A stretch of DNA of 64,000 bases, from NCBI RefSeq assembly GCF_016735695.1, contig NZ_JAERQD010000016.1, forward strand, positions 1-64,000. The letters run 5' to 3'. The DNA is from Microvirga zambiensis WSM3693 (GTDB lineage: Bacteria > Pseudomonadota > Alphaproteobacteria > Rhizobiales > Beijerinckiaceae). Shown piece after piece: positions 37,611 to 46,243 of this stretch (its first letter is position 1; every line of letters starts with the position of its first letter). The notes below the pieces were generated by a model. That model was not told the origin of the DNA, did not search any database, and worked only from the letters and a program-made list of their open reading frames with translations. The translations under genes were made by a program, and so were the position numbers.

Positions 37611-38242
37611 ATGTCCCTTGGACGTCCCCGAGACCACGCATCGAACCGGGCCTATTCGTCCGGTTTCGTCAGGCCAGCCGTGGAGACAGGTAAAGCGAGG
37701 GCTCCATCGAGAGAAACACAGGTCGATCCCGTGGCACCTTCACGCTGCAAGTAGACGTAGCCGGTCTGCCGTCACGGCAGGACCATGTCGCGCTTGTTGT
37801 CGAGGACGAAGTCCCCCGGTCGGTTCACGCTATCAGGACCGCATGCGGGTCGCCATCTTTATCGATGACGGCTGTCATGCCCGTCGGGACAACCCGGAGG
37901 AACCGAGGCGCTTGCGCTTGACGAGCCGGTGATCCTCGCAGTCTGCATAGCCGTCCCCCGCAAAGTCCCAGTGCTCGACATCAGTGATGGGAGTGATCGA
38001 GACGTCACTCGACGCGTAACCCGGTTGAGTGTGTCCCAAACGAGCGGCGTGAGGAGCTGCGGCTTTCGGGATCGACTCGCATTGAACAATATTCGTATTC
38101 CTGCACAAACCAGAAAACAGACAGCACTCGATGCGTTGAAGACGTAGCCCGGCATGATCTTTCCCTCGGTCCGGTGCTGTTCTGCGACGCTGTTCGACGC
38201 TCCGGCGTCAACCAGATTTAGTTCCGGGCTCCGTTCTGGGCT
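37611..38242. other. Gene-free stretch
   Basis: About 630 bases downstream of glgX and of the cyclase gene, which converge here. Minus-strand frames include short hydrophobic or acidic pieces (a VLSVFWFVQEYEYCSM stretch and a DFAGDGYADCEDH stretch) in different phases, which may be scraps of a small exported protein, but I cannot establish a gene. No repeat copy was found here. Confidence 0.45.
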
Positions 38243-39445
38243 TTATCTCGAGGTCAGTCCTTGGTCGTCCCTAATCCTTCGGTCCGGTGCGATCAGTTCG
38301 AAGACCGTCTGCTCGTCCGGGATCCCTGGCAGCGTGAACGTTCCAAGCCGCCGGGTGGTGTCGGTCGGAAAGCATGCTGCGACCTCCCGGGAACAAACCG
38401 CGGTGGAGTTTGTGCTCTTGGCGACCGCCTCCAGCCGGCTGACAAAGTTGACCGTGGGGCCCACGACCGTGAAGTCCAGCCGGTCCGGGCTGCCGATGTT
38501 GCCATAGATCACAGGGCCAACGTGCAAGCAGCCGACAAAGTGCATCCCTGCGATCGACTCGGCGTCGATCAAGGCCGCTTCCAAGGCCCGACGCGCGCGA
38601 GTGCTCGCCGTCTCCCGTCCGCCGCCCTCAACCGGAAAGATGGCAAGGACGCCGTCGCCGATGAACTTCAGCACATCCCCGCCCTCGGCTCGAACCGCGG
38701 TGACCACCAGTTCCTGGTACTGGCCAAGGCGCTCCAGGAGTGCATTGGGAGGCAACTGCTCCGAGAGAAATGTGTACCCGCGCAGATCGGTCAGCAACAC
38801 GGCGGCTTCGATCGCAACCTGATCACCGCGCCGGATAGCGCCAGCGGCAATGCGCTCGGCCGGACCATCGCCAAGGTAGGTTCGCAGAAGGCTCTCGGCA
38901 GACCGGCGCATTGCGGCAGGTTCGAGCGCTGCTGCCAGGAACGGGCTAAGCCTCTCGATCAGCGCGATGGCTTCGTGACTGAACCCGCCTGGAGCATCGG
39001 TGGTGAAGGCGGCTCCCTGGACAGAGCCATCCCCATAGATGATCGGCAGGGCCAGGTAGTCGGTGCTGCCATCCTCAGCAAGCTCGAACAGCACCGGATG
39101 GTCACGGGCGGGATTGAGATCGCGCAGGGAGCGGTAAAAGCGGGTCCGCGTCTTAATGACATGCTCGAAGGGGCTGCCGGTGAAGGCGCTTGTCGCCAGG
39201 ACACGGCGGGGGACGGTGTACTCTTCGGCTCCCGTTTCGCGCATCCAGATCACTCCCCAGGCTCCGAGCAGAGGATTGATCAGCCGCTGCCCGACCCGCA
39301 CCCGCCAGAGCGGGATCCCTGTAGCGACGAGCCGGTCACAGGTTTGGGCAACGATCTCGACCGGGGAGAGAGCCACGCGTGCCGTGCCCACCAGCCAGGT
39401 GGCGACTTCGGTGACATTGAAATCGAGGAACCGCTGATGGGGCAT
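38243..39445 (-). CDS. Class III adenylate/guanylate cyclase
   Basis: A 400-residue protein. Residues 1-180 form a GAF-like or alphaproteobacterial-specific N-terminal domain (LVATGIPLWRVRVGQRLINP, then YRSLRDLNPARDHPVLFELA), often seen before soluble cyclases. The cyclase domain runs from about 205 to 380: AVLLTDLRGYTFLSE with the first metal Asp, KFIGDGVLAIFPV with the second and VGPTVNFVSRLEAVAK with Asn and Arg. There is no membrane helix. The ATG at 39445 was preferred over 39490 since the extra residues are not domain-like. It differs from the cyclase at 3924 by its N-terminal sensor. Confidence 0.88.
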   Translation of the reverse strand: MPHQRFLDFNVTEVATWLVGTARVALSPVEIVAQTCDRLVATGIPLWRVRVGQRLINPLLGAWGVIWMRETGAEEYTVPRRVLATSAFTGSPFEHVIKTRTRFYRSLRDLNPARDHPVLFELAEDGSTDYLALPIIYGDGSVQGAAFTTDAPGGFSHEAIALIERLSPFLAAALEPAAMRRSAESLLRTYLGDGPAERIAAGAIRRGDQVAIEAAVLLTDLRGYTFLSEQLPPNALLERLGQYQELVVTAVRAEGGDVLKFIGDGVLAIFPVEGGGRETASTRARRALEAALIDAESIAGMHFVGCLHVGPVIYGNIGSPDRLDFTVVGPTVNFVSRLEAVAKSTNSTAVCSREVAACFPTDTTRRLGTFTLPGIPDEQTVFELIAPDRRIRDDQGLTSR

Positions 39446-39560
39446 GGTGCATCCCACAGTGCGTTGCCGATACCGAAAGAATGCTGCCACTCGAGCGGGG
39501 CGCTCCGGATATTTATCCGGCCAGACCTGTCACGACACGACCCCGTCTAAGGGCAACTCC

Positions 39561-39620
39561 TGACACTTCTGAGACGTAAGAGCTTGGTCCGCTTCGAAGC
39601 CTGAGAGCCGACATGGGCCA
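39561..39620 (+). repeat. Dispersed intergenic repeat, copy D (partial)
   Basis: tgagacgtaagagcttggtc followed by cgcttcgaagc and gagccgacatgg matches the middle blocks of copies A, B and C. It is closest to copy C at 59114, sharing agacgtaag. The right blocks (gccggaacgtga, gacccc) are absent. Confidence 0.55.
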
Positions 39621-39693
39621 CCTCCGCTTCGGAGGCGCAGCTGCGGCCCGCATCCGTAACGAGCGGTAACCGCCACGAGTTTGCGCCAGACCC

Positions 39694-40116
39694 CTACGAC
39701 CCGGTCGGAATGCATCCGAGCTGCTGGAAAAGGCCGAGTCGGTCCAGCTCGACCCAGTCCTCCGTCAGCTTGCCGCCGGCGAAGCGGCCGATAATGAGAA
39801 CGGTCCAGGTCACGTTGCGACCGGACGCGGCAATCCCTTGCCATTCGCCCCGCTGGGTCGCCAGCCAGCGGCCTCGCCAGACGCCTCGGTCGCCAGCGAA
39901 GAACAGATCGTCCAAGGTATAGGCGGCGTCCGGAAAGGCGGCGAAGAAGCCTTCCATCGCCGCGCGCCAAGCCGGCAGGCCATGGATCGCCTCCATGCCC
40001 AGCCAGTTCGATGTCAGATCGTCATGCCAGTACTTCTCCAGGGCGTCCACACGGTGCCCGTTGAAGACCTCGTCAATGTAGGCGCGGATCAACGCCTCGT
40101 GCTGGTCTCCCGCCAT
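39694..40116 (-). CDS. SnoaL-like (NTF2-fold) ester cyclase family protein
   Basis: A 140-residue protein of the SnoaL-like polyketide-cyclase family (NTF2 fold); in most bacteria its reaction is unknown. It reads ALIRAYIDEVFNGHRVDALE, then YWHDDLTSNW, MEGFFAAFPDAAYTLDDLFF, GVWRGRWLATQRGEWQGIAA and a final HW-type strand replaced by KLTEDWVELDRLGLFQQLG. The ATG at 40116 follows GGAGGAGCAAGG, a strong ribosome site. It stands alone between the cyclase gene and the RpiR locus. Confidence 0.87.
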   Translation of the reverse strand: MAGDQHEALIRAYIDEVFNGHRVDALEKYWHDDLTSNWLGMEAIHGLPAWRAAMEGFFAAFPDAAYTLDDLFFAGDRGVWRGRWLATQRGEWQGIAASGRNVTWTVLIIGRFAGGKLTEDWVELDRLGLFQQLGCIPTGS

Positions 40117-40346
40117 GGTCCTTGCTCCTCCGGGTGCTGAAGGTCGACTGGCCCTTATAGTAGTCCAGCGCAAGCTGAGGTGCTCGGCGAGTACTGTCCC
40201 GACGGGAGGTGAGTGGCGCGATGCTCATGACGCATCTCCTCGAGCAAGTGGCGAGCGCCACGATTACTGCAGCTCGACTATACCGCATGATAGCGCGGAA
40301 TTTCGCCAAATGCATGGGTCGTCATAGGGCGAAAGGGCCGCGACAG

Positions 40347-40433
40347 GCATTCCCCGGACCAAGGCGTTCGGTCTGCTTTGGTGCTGAAGAGCCGATGCTC
40401 GTTGGATGGCCGGAACGTGACGCTTTGACCCCG
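40347..40433 (+). repeat. Dispersed intergenic repeat, copy B
   Basis: cattccccggaccaaggcgt, cggtctgctttggtgctgaag, gagccgatgctcgttgg and gccggaacgtgacgc followed by tttgacccc match copies A and C block by block with scattered substitutions. Confidence 0.65.
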
Positions 40434-40546
40434 ACCGGGCCTTCAATGCCGACGCAATCGTCCGCAAGAGATCCCGGCTCGACGTACCCAGGCGCTTGAC
40501 TGAATCGGTTCCGGCCTTGCCGTTGGAGGCGGTCGAGAGTTTGTGC

Positions 40547-40593
40547 TGCAATGCATATTGCAGCGATCTACGATTAATGCAATTATAGTTGCA
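40547..40593 (+). promoter_or_regulatory. Paired operator candidate for the RpiR regulator
   Basis: Two inverted repeats: TGCAATGCATATTGCA at 40547-40562 and TGCAATTATAGTTGCA at 40578-40593. Their centres are 31 bp apart, close to three helical turns, so a regulator tetramer could bind both on one face. They end 13 bases before the RpiR start codon. RpiR/MurR regulators bind such palindromes as dimers. Operator function is inferred from position and symmetry. Confidence 0.7.
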
Positions 40594-40606
40594 TAACAGG
40601 TGGCGC

Positions 40607-41440
40607 ATGGCACATTCACTTGCAAACCAGATCGACCGGTACCGGGACAAGCTCACCGAAGCGGACCAGCGGCTCCTGGACGTATTGCTCCGCGATCCAG
40701 GCCAGTCTGCGATGCTGTCCGCCGCCGAAGTGGCGCGCGAGGCGGGGGTGCATGCGGCTGCGGCGGTCCGGCTCGCCCAGAAGCTTGGCTACGAGGGCTA
40801 CCCGGACATGCGTTCGGCCCTGCGTTCCGAAATCGTCGCATCGGATTCCTCGCGCCGTATTGCCGAAACGCTTGCCGGTTCCGAGGGAGACTTGCTGGCG
40901 TCGCTGATTGCCAGCGAGGTCGATACCCTCCTCGGGCTGATTCAGCATATCGATCAGGCTGCCATCGAGGATGCAGCCAAGGCGATGCTGAAGGCCCGTA
41001 GCATCGCCCTTTGTGCGCAGGGCAACTCCGTCGTCCTTGCCGACCTTCTGGACCGGCGCCTGCGCCGCGCAGGATTCCGCACTTCTCTCATCACCGGGCA
41101 GGGCCGTGAACTCGCCGAGCGGCTCATCCCGCTCGGGCGGAATGACATGCTCGTCTGCTTTGCATTCCGTCGTCTGCCGCGGGAGGTCACCGGAGCGCTC
41201 GATCATGCCCGTCAGGTCGGCGCGACAACGCTCGTCATAGCCGATCATATCGCCCGGCGCCTTCCGCGCACTCCCGATCATGTGCTGGCCGCGCCACGCG
41301 GCCGGGCCGAGGAGTTTCTGACGCTCACGGTGCCGATGGCGATCTGCAACGCGCTTATTCTCACCATCGCGCGCATCGATGGCGGCCAGTCGGTGTCGAC
41401 GCTCGATGCGCTGGAGACCTTGATCAAACGCTTCGACTAA
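40607..41440 (+). CDS. RpiR/MurR-family transcriptional regulator
   Basis: A 277-residue regulator. Residues 1-80 are the RpiR helix-turn-helix (LTEADQRLLDVLLRDPGQSA, LSAAEVAREAGVHAAAAVRL, KLGYEGYPDMRSALRSEI). Residues 120-260 are a SIS domain (ARSIALCAQGNSVVLADLLD to ATTLVIADHIARRLP), which in this family binds phosphorylated sugars. That fits control of the downstream importer and phosphatase by a phosphosugar-like ligand. The ATG at 40607 follows an AGGTGG site. The promoter region holds two operator candidates, so it probably controls itself and the following genes. Confidence 0.93.
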   Translation: MAHSLANQIDRYRDKLTEADQRLLDVLLRDPGQSAMLSAAEVAREAGVHAAAAVRLAQKLGYEGYPDMRSALRSEIVASDSSRRIAETLAGSEGDLLASLIASEVDTLLGLIQHIDQAAIEDAAKAMLKARSIALCAQGNSVVLADLLDRRLRRAGFRTSLITGQGRELAERLIPLGRNDMLVCFAFRRLPREVTGALDHARQVGATTLVIADHIARRLPRTPDHVLAAPRGRAEEFLTLTVPMAICNALILTIARIDGGQSVSTLDALETLIKRFD

Positions 41441-41481
41441 CAACCAAGCAGCCGACAAGAGCTGCCAAAGAGGAGACGAAC

Positions 41482-42606
41482 ATGAAGACACGCAACTTCC
41501 TGGCGGCTTTTGCGATCGCCGCCTTGCTGCCTCTCGGCTCGGCCCAGGCCCAGAATCTCGAATCGATGACCGCAGCGGAGCTGCTGCCCCTTGCGCAGAA
41601 GGAAGGGAAGGTCACCGTCTATGCCTTCACCAGTCGCATCGCACAGATCGAGAAGGCCTTCGAAGCTGCCTATCCGGGGATCGATGTCGTACCGCTCGAC
41701 GTCTCATCCACCCAGATGATCGCGCGACTGAAGTCGGAAGCGCAGGCCGGCGTGGTCAATGCCGACGTCGCTTACGTTTCCGATGCGCCCGTCGTCTATA
41801 CGGAACTCGTCGCGAAAGGCATGCTCCTGCCCTACGTGCCGACCGATATCGCCGCTCGCGTGCCCGATGAGCACGAGAAGCCGCTTCTCGCCAACCGGCT
41901 CTCGACCAAGGTGCTCATGTACAATGAAGAGGCAAATCCGAGCGGTCCGCCTGTGCGCAATCTGTGGGAACTGACCAAGCCCGAGTGGAAGGGCAAGGTC
42001 GTGCTCGTCGATCCGAACCTGCGCGGCGACTATCTCGACTTCATGGCGGAAGTCGTGCTCCGTTCGTCCGATATGGAAAAGGCCTACCAGGCTGCGTTCG
42101 GCAAGCCGTTCGTGCTCGACAAAGCCAACAGGAATGCCGGCGAGCAGTGGATTGCAGCCTTGTGGGCGAATGGTCCCGTGCTGGTCAGGAATACGGACGC
42201 GGTCAATGATGCCGTCGGCAAGAAAGGGCAGGCCAATCCTCCGATTGGCATCACCACCTATTCCGACCGGCGCGACAATGCCAAGGAGAGCCGCGCTCTT
42301 CAGGTGGCGAACGCCGTCGAGCCGTCGCCCGGTATCCTGTTTCCGGCTTATCTCAGCGTCGTAAAGGGAACCAAGAACCCGGCAGCGGCGCGACTTCTGA
42401 TCCGCTTCATGATGGGCGACGATAGTCCAACGGGTGGTCCGGGCTTTGCGCCCTTCTACGTTCCGGGGGACTACGCCACGCGAACGGATATTCAGCAGCC
42501 CAAGGATGCGATCCCTCTCGATCAGTTCCGCGCCTGGCGTATGGACCCGATCAAGACGGCCGGTGTACGGCAGGACGTGTCCGACTTCATCCTGTCCCTG
42601 AAATGA
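41482..42606 (+). CDS. Fbp/Afu-type ABC substrate-binding protein
   Basis: A 374-residue periplasmic binding protein of the family first named for ferric iron. Signal peptide: about residues 1-23 (FAIAALLPLGSAQAQ). Mature features are EGKVTVYAFTSRIAQIEKAF, YPGIDVVPLD, DVAYVSDAP, LWELTKPEWKGKVVLVDP and the final PAAARLLIRFMMG. The adjacent Tyr pair that binds Fe3+ in FbpA is absent: no YY occurs anywhere. Relatives of this fold bind sugar phosphates (AfuA), phosphonates or polyamines. The linked phosphatase gene favours a phosphorylated ligand. A strong GAGGAGA site precedes the ATG, 41 bases after the regulator. Confidence 0.9.
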   Translation: MKTRNFLAAFAIAALLPLGSAQAQNLESMTAAELLPLAQKEGKVTVYAFTSRIAQIEKAFEAAYPGIDVVPLDVSSTQMIARLKSEAQAGVVNADVAYVSDAPVVYTELVAKGMLLPYVPTDIAARVPDEHEKPLLANRLSTKVLMYNEEANPSGPPVRNLWELTKPEWKGKVVLVDPNLRGDYLDFMAEVVLRSSDMEKAYQAAFGKPFVLDKANRNAGEQWIAALWANGPVLVRNTDAVNDAVGKKGQANPPIGITTYSDRRDNAKESRALQVANAVEPSPGILFPAYLSVVKGTKNPAAARLLIRFMMGDDSPTGGPGFAPFYVPGDYATRTDIQQPKDAIPLDQFRAWRMDPIKTAGVRQDVSDFILSLK

Positions 42607-42627
42607 TCGGCTGACGGGAGAGACGGC

Positions 42628-44397
42628 ATGACAGCTTTGACTTGGCCGGTCGCTTCAGGCTGGCGACGGGGAATGTCCCCGACCCTGATGCTCGGCCTTG
42701 CACTCTGTGCCATTCTTGCCGTTCTCGTTGCCGCTCCCCTGCTTACCGTCGCGCTGGCGACGGTAAGCGAGGGAAGGGGGCTTAGCGTCTGGCAGCAGGT
42801 CTTCGCCGGCCGCATCGCACAGAACTTCCTATGGTCGCCGCTTGCCAACACGATGGTCATCGGGGTTCTCGTGGCTCTGGGCACCATTGCCGTCGGCGGC
42901 TTTCTAGCCTGGCTCGTCGTTCTGACTGACGTGCCTTTCCGGCGCACGATCGGCGTGTTGGCGACGCTTCCCTACATGATCCCAAGCTTTGCGGCTGCCT
43001 TCGCTTGGGGCGTCATCTTCCGCAATGAACGGGTTGGCGGTCAGGTGGGCGTGCTGGCCGAACTGGGGATCGCCGTTCCGGATTGGCTCGCTTGGGGTAT
43101 GACGCCCACGCTCCTGGTGCTGATCGCGCATTATTACTCGCTTGCCTTTCTGCTCATCGCCGCAGCCCTTGCCTCCGTGAATGCCGACCTCATCGAAGCC
43201 GGAACCATGACGGGAGCGCGTCCGTCCCGCATCCTGATCGGCATCACGCTGCCGGTGGTCATCCCGGCCATCCTGTCGGCAGGCTCCCTGGCCTTCGCGG
43301 GCGCTGTCTCGAATTTCGCGGCACCGGCTATCCTTGGGCTTCCGGTGGGCATGCATACGCTGTCGACACGCCTGTACGGTGCGATCTCCACCGGTCAGGT
43401 GGAACGGGGCTATGTGCTGGCCATCGTGCTGATCGCCGTCGCGGCGCTCGTGCTCTGGGCATCGAACCGTGTGATGGCCGGTCGACGGTCGTTCGCGACG
43501 ATTTCGGGTAAAGGCGGGCGCAAGCGGCGCTTTACTCTGGGGCCGTGGCGCTGGCCGTTGCTGGCGTTTGCCGCTCTGATCCTCGCGCTGACGACCTTGA
43601 TGCCGCTTCTGGCTCTGCTGGTATCGAGCCTGACACTTCGCACCGGCGACATTTTCTCAGGCTACACGCTGCATTTCTGGATCGGCGGTTCCGATCCCGC
43701 CTATGCTCAGGGTCAGGCCGGGATCCTGCGCAACCCCGAGACCCTGAGCGCCATCGGAATGACGCTGGCCTTTGCCGCATCGGTTGCGGTGGTCTCGATG
43801 GTGCTCGGCTTGGCGATCGCCTATGGCATCACACGTCTGAAGCGGCATGCCATAGGCAGCCTGCTTAACCAGCTTGCCTTTCTGCCGGCACTCGTGCCGG
43901 GCATCGCCTTCGGCGCGGCCTATATCGCATTGTTCGGCGCCCCCATCGGACCGTTCCCGGCTCTTTACAGCACGTTCGCGCTCCTCGTCATCGCTGGGGC
44001 GGCCTACACGCTGCCCTTCACCGTCCAATCCGGGCGCGCTGCGATGGAGCAGGTGGCAGGCGAGTTGGAGGACTCGGCTCGCATGACGGGAGCCGGATTT
44101 CCGCGGCGGCTGCTGGCGATTTTTCTGCCGCTTACCGCGCGGTCCCTGATGGCGGGGGGAGTTCTCACCTTCGTCAAGATCCTGAGAGACCTGTCCCTTG
44201 TCGTGCTGCTGTTCACGCCGGCAACGCCTGTCTTGAGCGTCCTAGCCTACCGGTATGCCTCGGAAGGCTTCCTGCAGTTCGGCAATGCCATCACGGCGCT
44301 GATCACCGTCGTCGCGCTTGCGTCGACATTGCTGGCGCAGCGCCTGCAGGGCAAGGCAGAGCCGTGGCTCGACGAAGATCGTGGAGAGACTCGATGA
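42628..44397 (+). CDS. Fused double ABC permease, Fbp/Afu type
   Basis: A 589-residue permease with two transmembrane halves in one chain, each having its own EAA loop: DLIEAGTMTGARPSRILIGI in half one and ELEDSARMTGAGFPRRLLAI in half two. The linker between the halves has SGKGGRKRRFTLGPWRWPL and, in a periplasmic loop, LHFWIGGSDPAYAQ. Both motifs recur in the permease of the neighbouring LacI locus, showing common ancestry. It forms the channel for the binding protein upstream and overlaps the ATPase gene by four bases (ATGA). Confidence 0.92.
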   Translation: MTALTWPVASGWRRGMSPTLMLGLALCAILAVLVAAPLLTVALATVSEGRGLSVWQQVFAGRIAQNFLWSPLANTMVIGVLVALGTIAVGGFLAWLVVLTDVPFRRTIGVLATLPYMIPSFAAAFAWGVIFRNERVGGQVGVLAELGIAVPDWLAWGMTPTLLVLIAHYYSLAFLLIAAALASVNADLIEAGTMTGARPSRILIGITLPVVIPAILSAGSLAFAGAVSNFAAPAILGLPVGMHTLSTRLYGAISTGQVERGYVLAIVLIAVAALVLWASNRVMAGRRSFATISGKGGRKRRFTLGPWRWPLLAFAALILALTTLMPLLALLVSSLTLRTGDIFSGYTLHFWIGGSDPAYAQGQAGILRNPETLSAIGMTLAFAASVAVVSMVLGLAIAYGITRLKRHAIGSLLNQLAFLPALVPGIAFGAAYIALFGAPIGPFPALYSTFALLVIAGAAYTLPFTVQSGRAAMEQVAGELEDSARMTGAGFPRRLLAIFLPLTARSLMAGGVLTFVKILRDLSLVVLLFTPATPVLSVLAYRYASEGFLQFGNAITALITVVALASTLLAQRLQGKAEPWLDEDRGETR

Positions 44398-45512
44398 ACA
44401 TTCATATTCGCGAGAGGCAAGAGGGTACGGACATGCCTCAAGCGCAGGTGCCAGCCATCGAGATCAGCCATCTCGAGCGCACCTATGGAACTTTCAAGGC
44501 TGTCTCGGACGTCAACATCACGGTTCCCCGCGGCTCGTTTCTCGTGCTGGTCGGACCGTCCGGCTGCGGCAAGAGCACGATGCTGCGCATGCTGGCGGGA
44601 CTAGAGATACCGACCGGCGGATCGATCATATTCGAGGGGCGGGAGGTGGCCAGCGGTTCGCGCGGGATCATTCGAGGGCCTGCGGACCGCGACTGCGGCT
44701 TGGTGTTCCAATCCTACGCCTTGTGGCCGCACATGACAGTCGCGGCGAATGTCGAGTGGCCGCTGAAGGTGGCCAAATGGTCCGGCGTTGATCGCAAGGC
44801 GCGCGTCGCCGAGGTGTTGAAGCTCATGGCCATCGATCACCTGGCGGAGCGCTATCCGAACGAGATCTCAGGAGGCCAGCAGCAGCGCGTCGCCATCGCC
44901 CGAATGATCGCACCACGGCCCAAGATCCTTCTGTTCGACGAGCCGCTGTCGAATCTCGATGCGAAGCTGCGTGTCGAGATGCGGACGGAGCTGATGCGGG
45001 TGCATCGAGCGACGGGAGCGACAAGCGTCTATGTCACGCACGATCAGGTCGAGGCCCTGACCATGGCGACCCATGTCGCCGTGCTGAAGGATGGGCGCGT
45101 GGACCAGTTCGGCTCGCCGGACGAGCTGCTGCATAATCCACGGACCGCCTTCGTGGCCACCTTCATCGGTACGCCTCCGGCAAATCTGGTGCCGGTCACG
45201 GCTGTGGATGGCTCATGGTTCTTCGCTGGCGTCAGGCTCGGGCCTTCGCAAGATGCAGGATCCGCTCAGCTGATGTACCGGGCTGAGCGGCTCGGCGTGA
45301 CTGACCACGGCGCGGAGAATGCAGTGCGGGCCGAGGTGGTCGAGTCCGTTCCATTGGCTGGACGCACGATGGTGACAGCGCTCGTGGGTGAGACAAGGCT
45401 GACGGCGGTCATCGATCGCATGCACCGCTTCGCCATCGGAGAGCCGATCGGCATTCGCCTGCCGTCCGAGCCGGACGGCGTATTCGATGAGAAAGGAATT
45501 CGGCGCTCATGA
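44394..45512 (+). CDS. ABC ATPase, Fbp/Afu (MalK-like) type
   Basis: A 372-residue ATPase. Walker [10 protein letters not shown] near residue 53, Q-loop [11 protein letters not shown], signature [15 protein letters not shown], Walker [16 protein letters not shown] and switch [12 protein letters not shown]-terminal TOBE-like regulatory domain follows from about residue 260. ATG at 44394 overlaps the permease stop (ATGA); an in-frame ATG at 44433 lies closer to the fold and is an alternative. Its own stop overlaps the phosphatase start by four bases. Confidence 0.93.
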   Translation: MNIHIRERQEGTDMPQAQVPAIEISHLERTYGTFKAVSDVNITVPRGSFLVLVGPSGCGKSTMLRMLAGLEIPTGGSIIFEGREVASGSRGIIRGPADRDCGLVFQSYALWPHMTVAANVEWPLKVAKWSGVDRKARVAEVLKLMAIDHLAERYPNEISGGQQQRVAIARMIAPRPKILLFDEPLSNLDAKLRVEMRTELMRVHRATGATSVYVTHDQVEALTMATHVAVLKDGRVDQFGSPDELLHNPRTAFVATFIGTPPANLVPVTAVDGSWFFAGVRLGPSQDAGSAQLMYRAERLGVTDHGAENAVRAEVVESVPLAGRTMVTALVGETRLTAVIDRMHRFAIGEPIGIRLPSEPDGVFDEKGIRRS

Positions 45513-46090
45513 AGAGATTGGTTTTGGTGCGGCACGGCGAAACGGCGTGGAATGCGCGGCGCGTGCTGCAAGGCCAGGAGGACATCAGCCTGTCGCCACA
45601 GGGAGAGCGACAGGCCGCCGCGATCGCGCCGCTCGTGCGGGAGCTGGGTCCGCAGGCTGCCTATTCATCCGATCTGCGGCGCGCCCGGGAGACGGCGGGG
45701 GTTCTCGGTCTCGACCCGCTGGTGCTGGACCCGTCCTGGCGCGAGGCGAGCCTGGGGAATTGGGAGGGAAAGGCCAAGGCCGAACTCGATCCGGCCGAGT
45801 ATCAGGCGTGGCGGGCCGCCCGGTTCGACCCGCCCGGCGCCGAGCCCTGGCAGGCGTTCAAGGAGCGGATCGGCAGGGCTCTTGATGCCCTTCCGGACGA
45901 GGGAACGACAGTGGTGGTGACCCATGGCGGCGCCATCCGAGCGGCGCTGTCGGTTCTGATCGGATTAGAGCCCGACCGCCTCATTCCCGTGGAGCCTGGA
46001 AGCCTGACGGTGTTGGATCTCAATGGAACGGCGAGGCTGAAGGCCTTCAATGTGACTGGCAGTCTCGCAACGCTGGACACACCCGACTAA
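45509..46090 (+). CDS. Histidine phosphatase family protein (phosphoglycerate-mutase-like)
   Basis: A 193-residue phosphatase. The phosphorylated His is in RLVLVRHGETAWN at residue 10, the second Arg in SDLRRARETAGVL, the acid Glu in REASLGNWEGKAK and the second His in TTVVVTHGGAIRAAL. This group includes phosphatases of sugar phosphates, alpha-ribazole phosphate and others. Start and stop spacing (ATGA overlap with the ATPase gene) makes it part of the importer operon, so it probably removes phosphate from the imported compound in the cytoplasm. That role is an inference from the context. Confidence 0.9.
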   Translation: MKRLVLVRHGETAWNARRVLQGQEDISLSPQGERQAAAIAPLVRELGPQAAYSSDLRRARETAGVLGLDPLVLDPSWREASLGNWEGKAKAELDPAEYQAWRAARFDPPGAEPWQAFKERIGRALDALPDEGTTVVVTHGGAIRAALSVLIGLEPDRLIPVEPGSLTVLDLNGTARLKAFNVTGSLATLDTPD

Positions 46091-46155
46091 GCAGCGATCC
46101 ACTTCCTCCATTGGATGGGACCGCCCTATCAATGGGGGCCGAATCTCCCGAGCGC

Positions 46156-46185
46156 TTGCCTATGCTGAACACGTGTGCATAGATT
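46156..46185 (+). promoter_or_regulatory. Candidate promoter with LacI-type half operator
   Basis: TTGCCT at 46156-46161 and TAGATT at 46180-46185 are separated by 18 bases. The spacer holds AACACGTGTGCA, sharing the ACACGTGTGCA core of the perfect palindrome at 47358. A repressor bound here would block its own promoter. Matches to the -35/-10 consensus are only fair. Confidence 0.5.
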
Positions 46186-46243
46186 TCTCTCGTCGGTTTC
46201 GAGGCACCCCAAATATTGGCCATCGAACGCAAACAGAGCATCA

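Larger units (their letters stand above)
40117..40606. other. Gene-free stretch with repeat and operators
   Basis: No gene was found. It carries dispersed repeat copy B at 40347-40433 and the paired operator candidates at 40547-40593 before the RpiR gene. The base composition becomes AT-rich over the last 60 bases, as expected for a regulated promoter. Confidence 0.6.
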
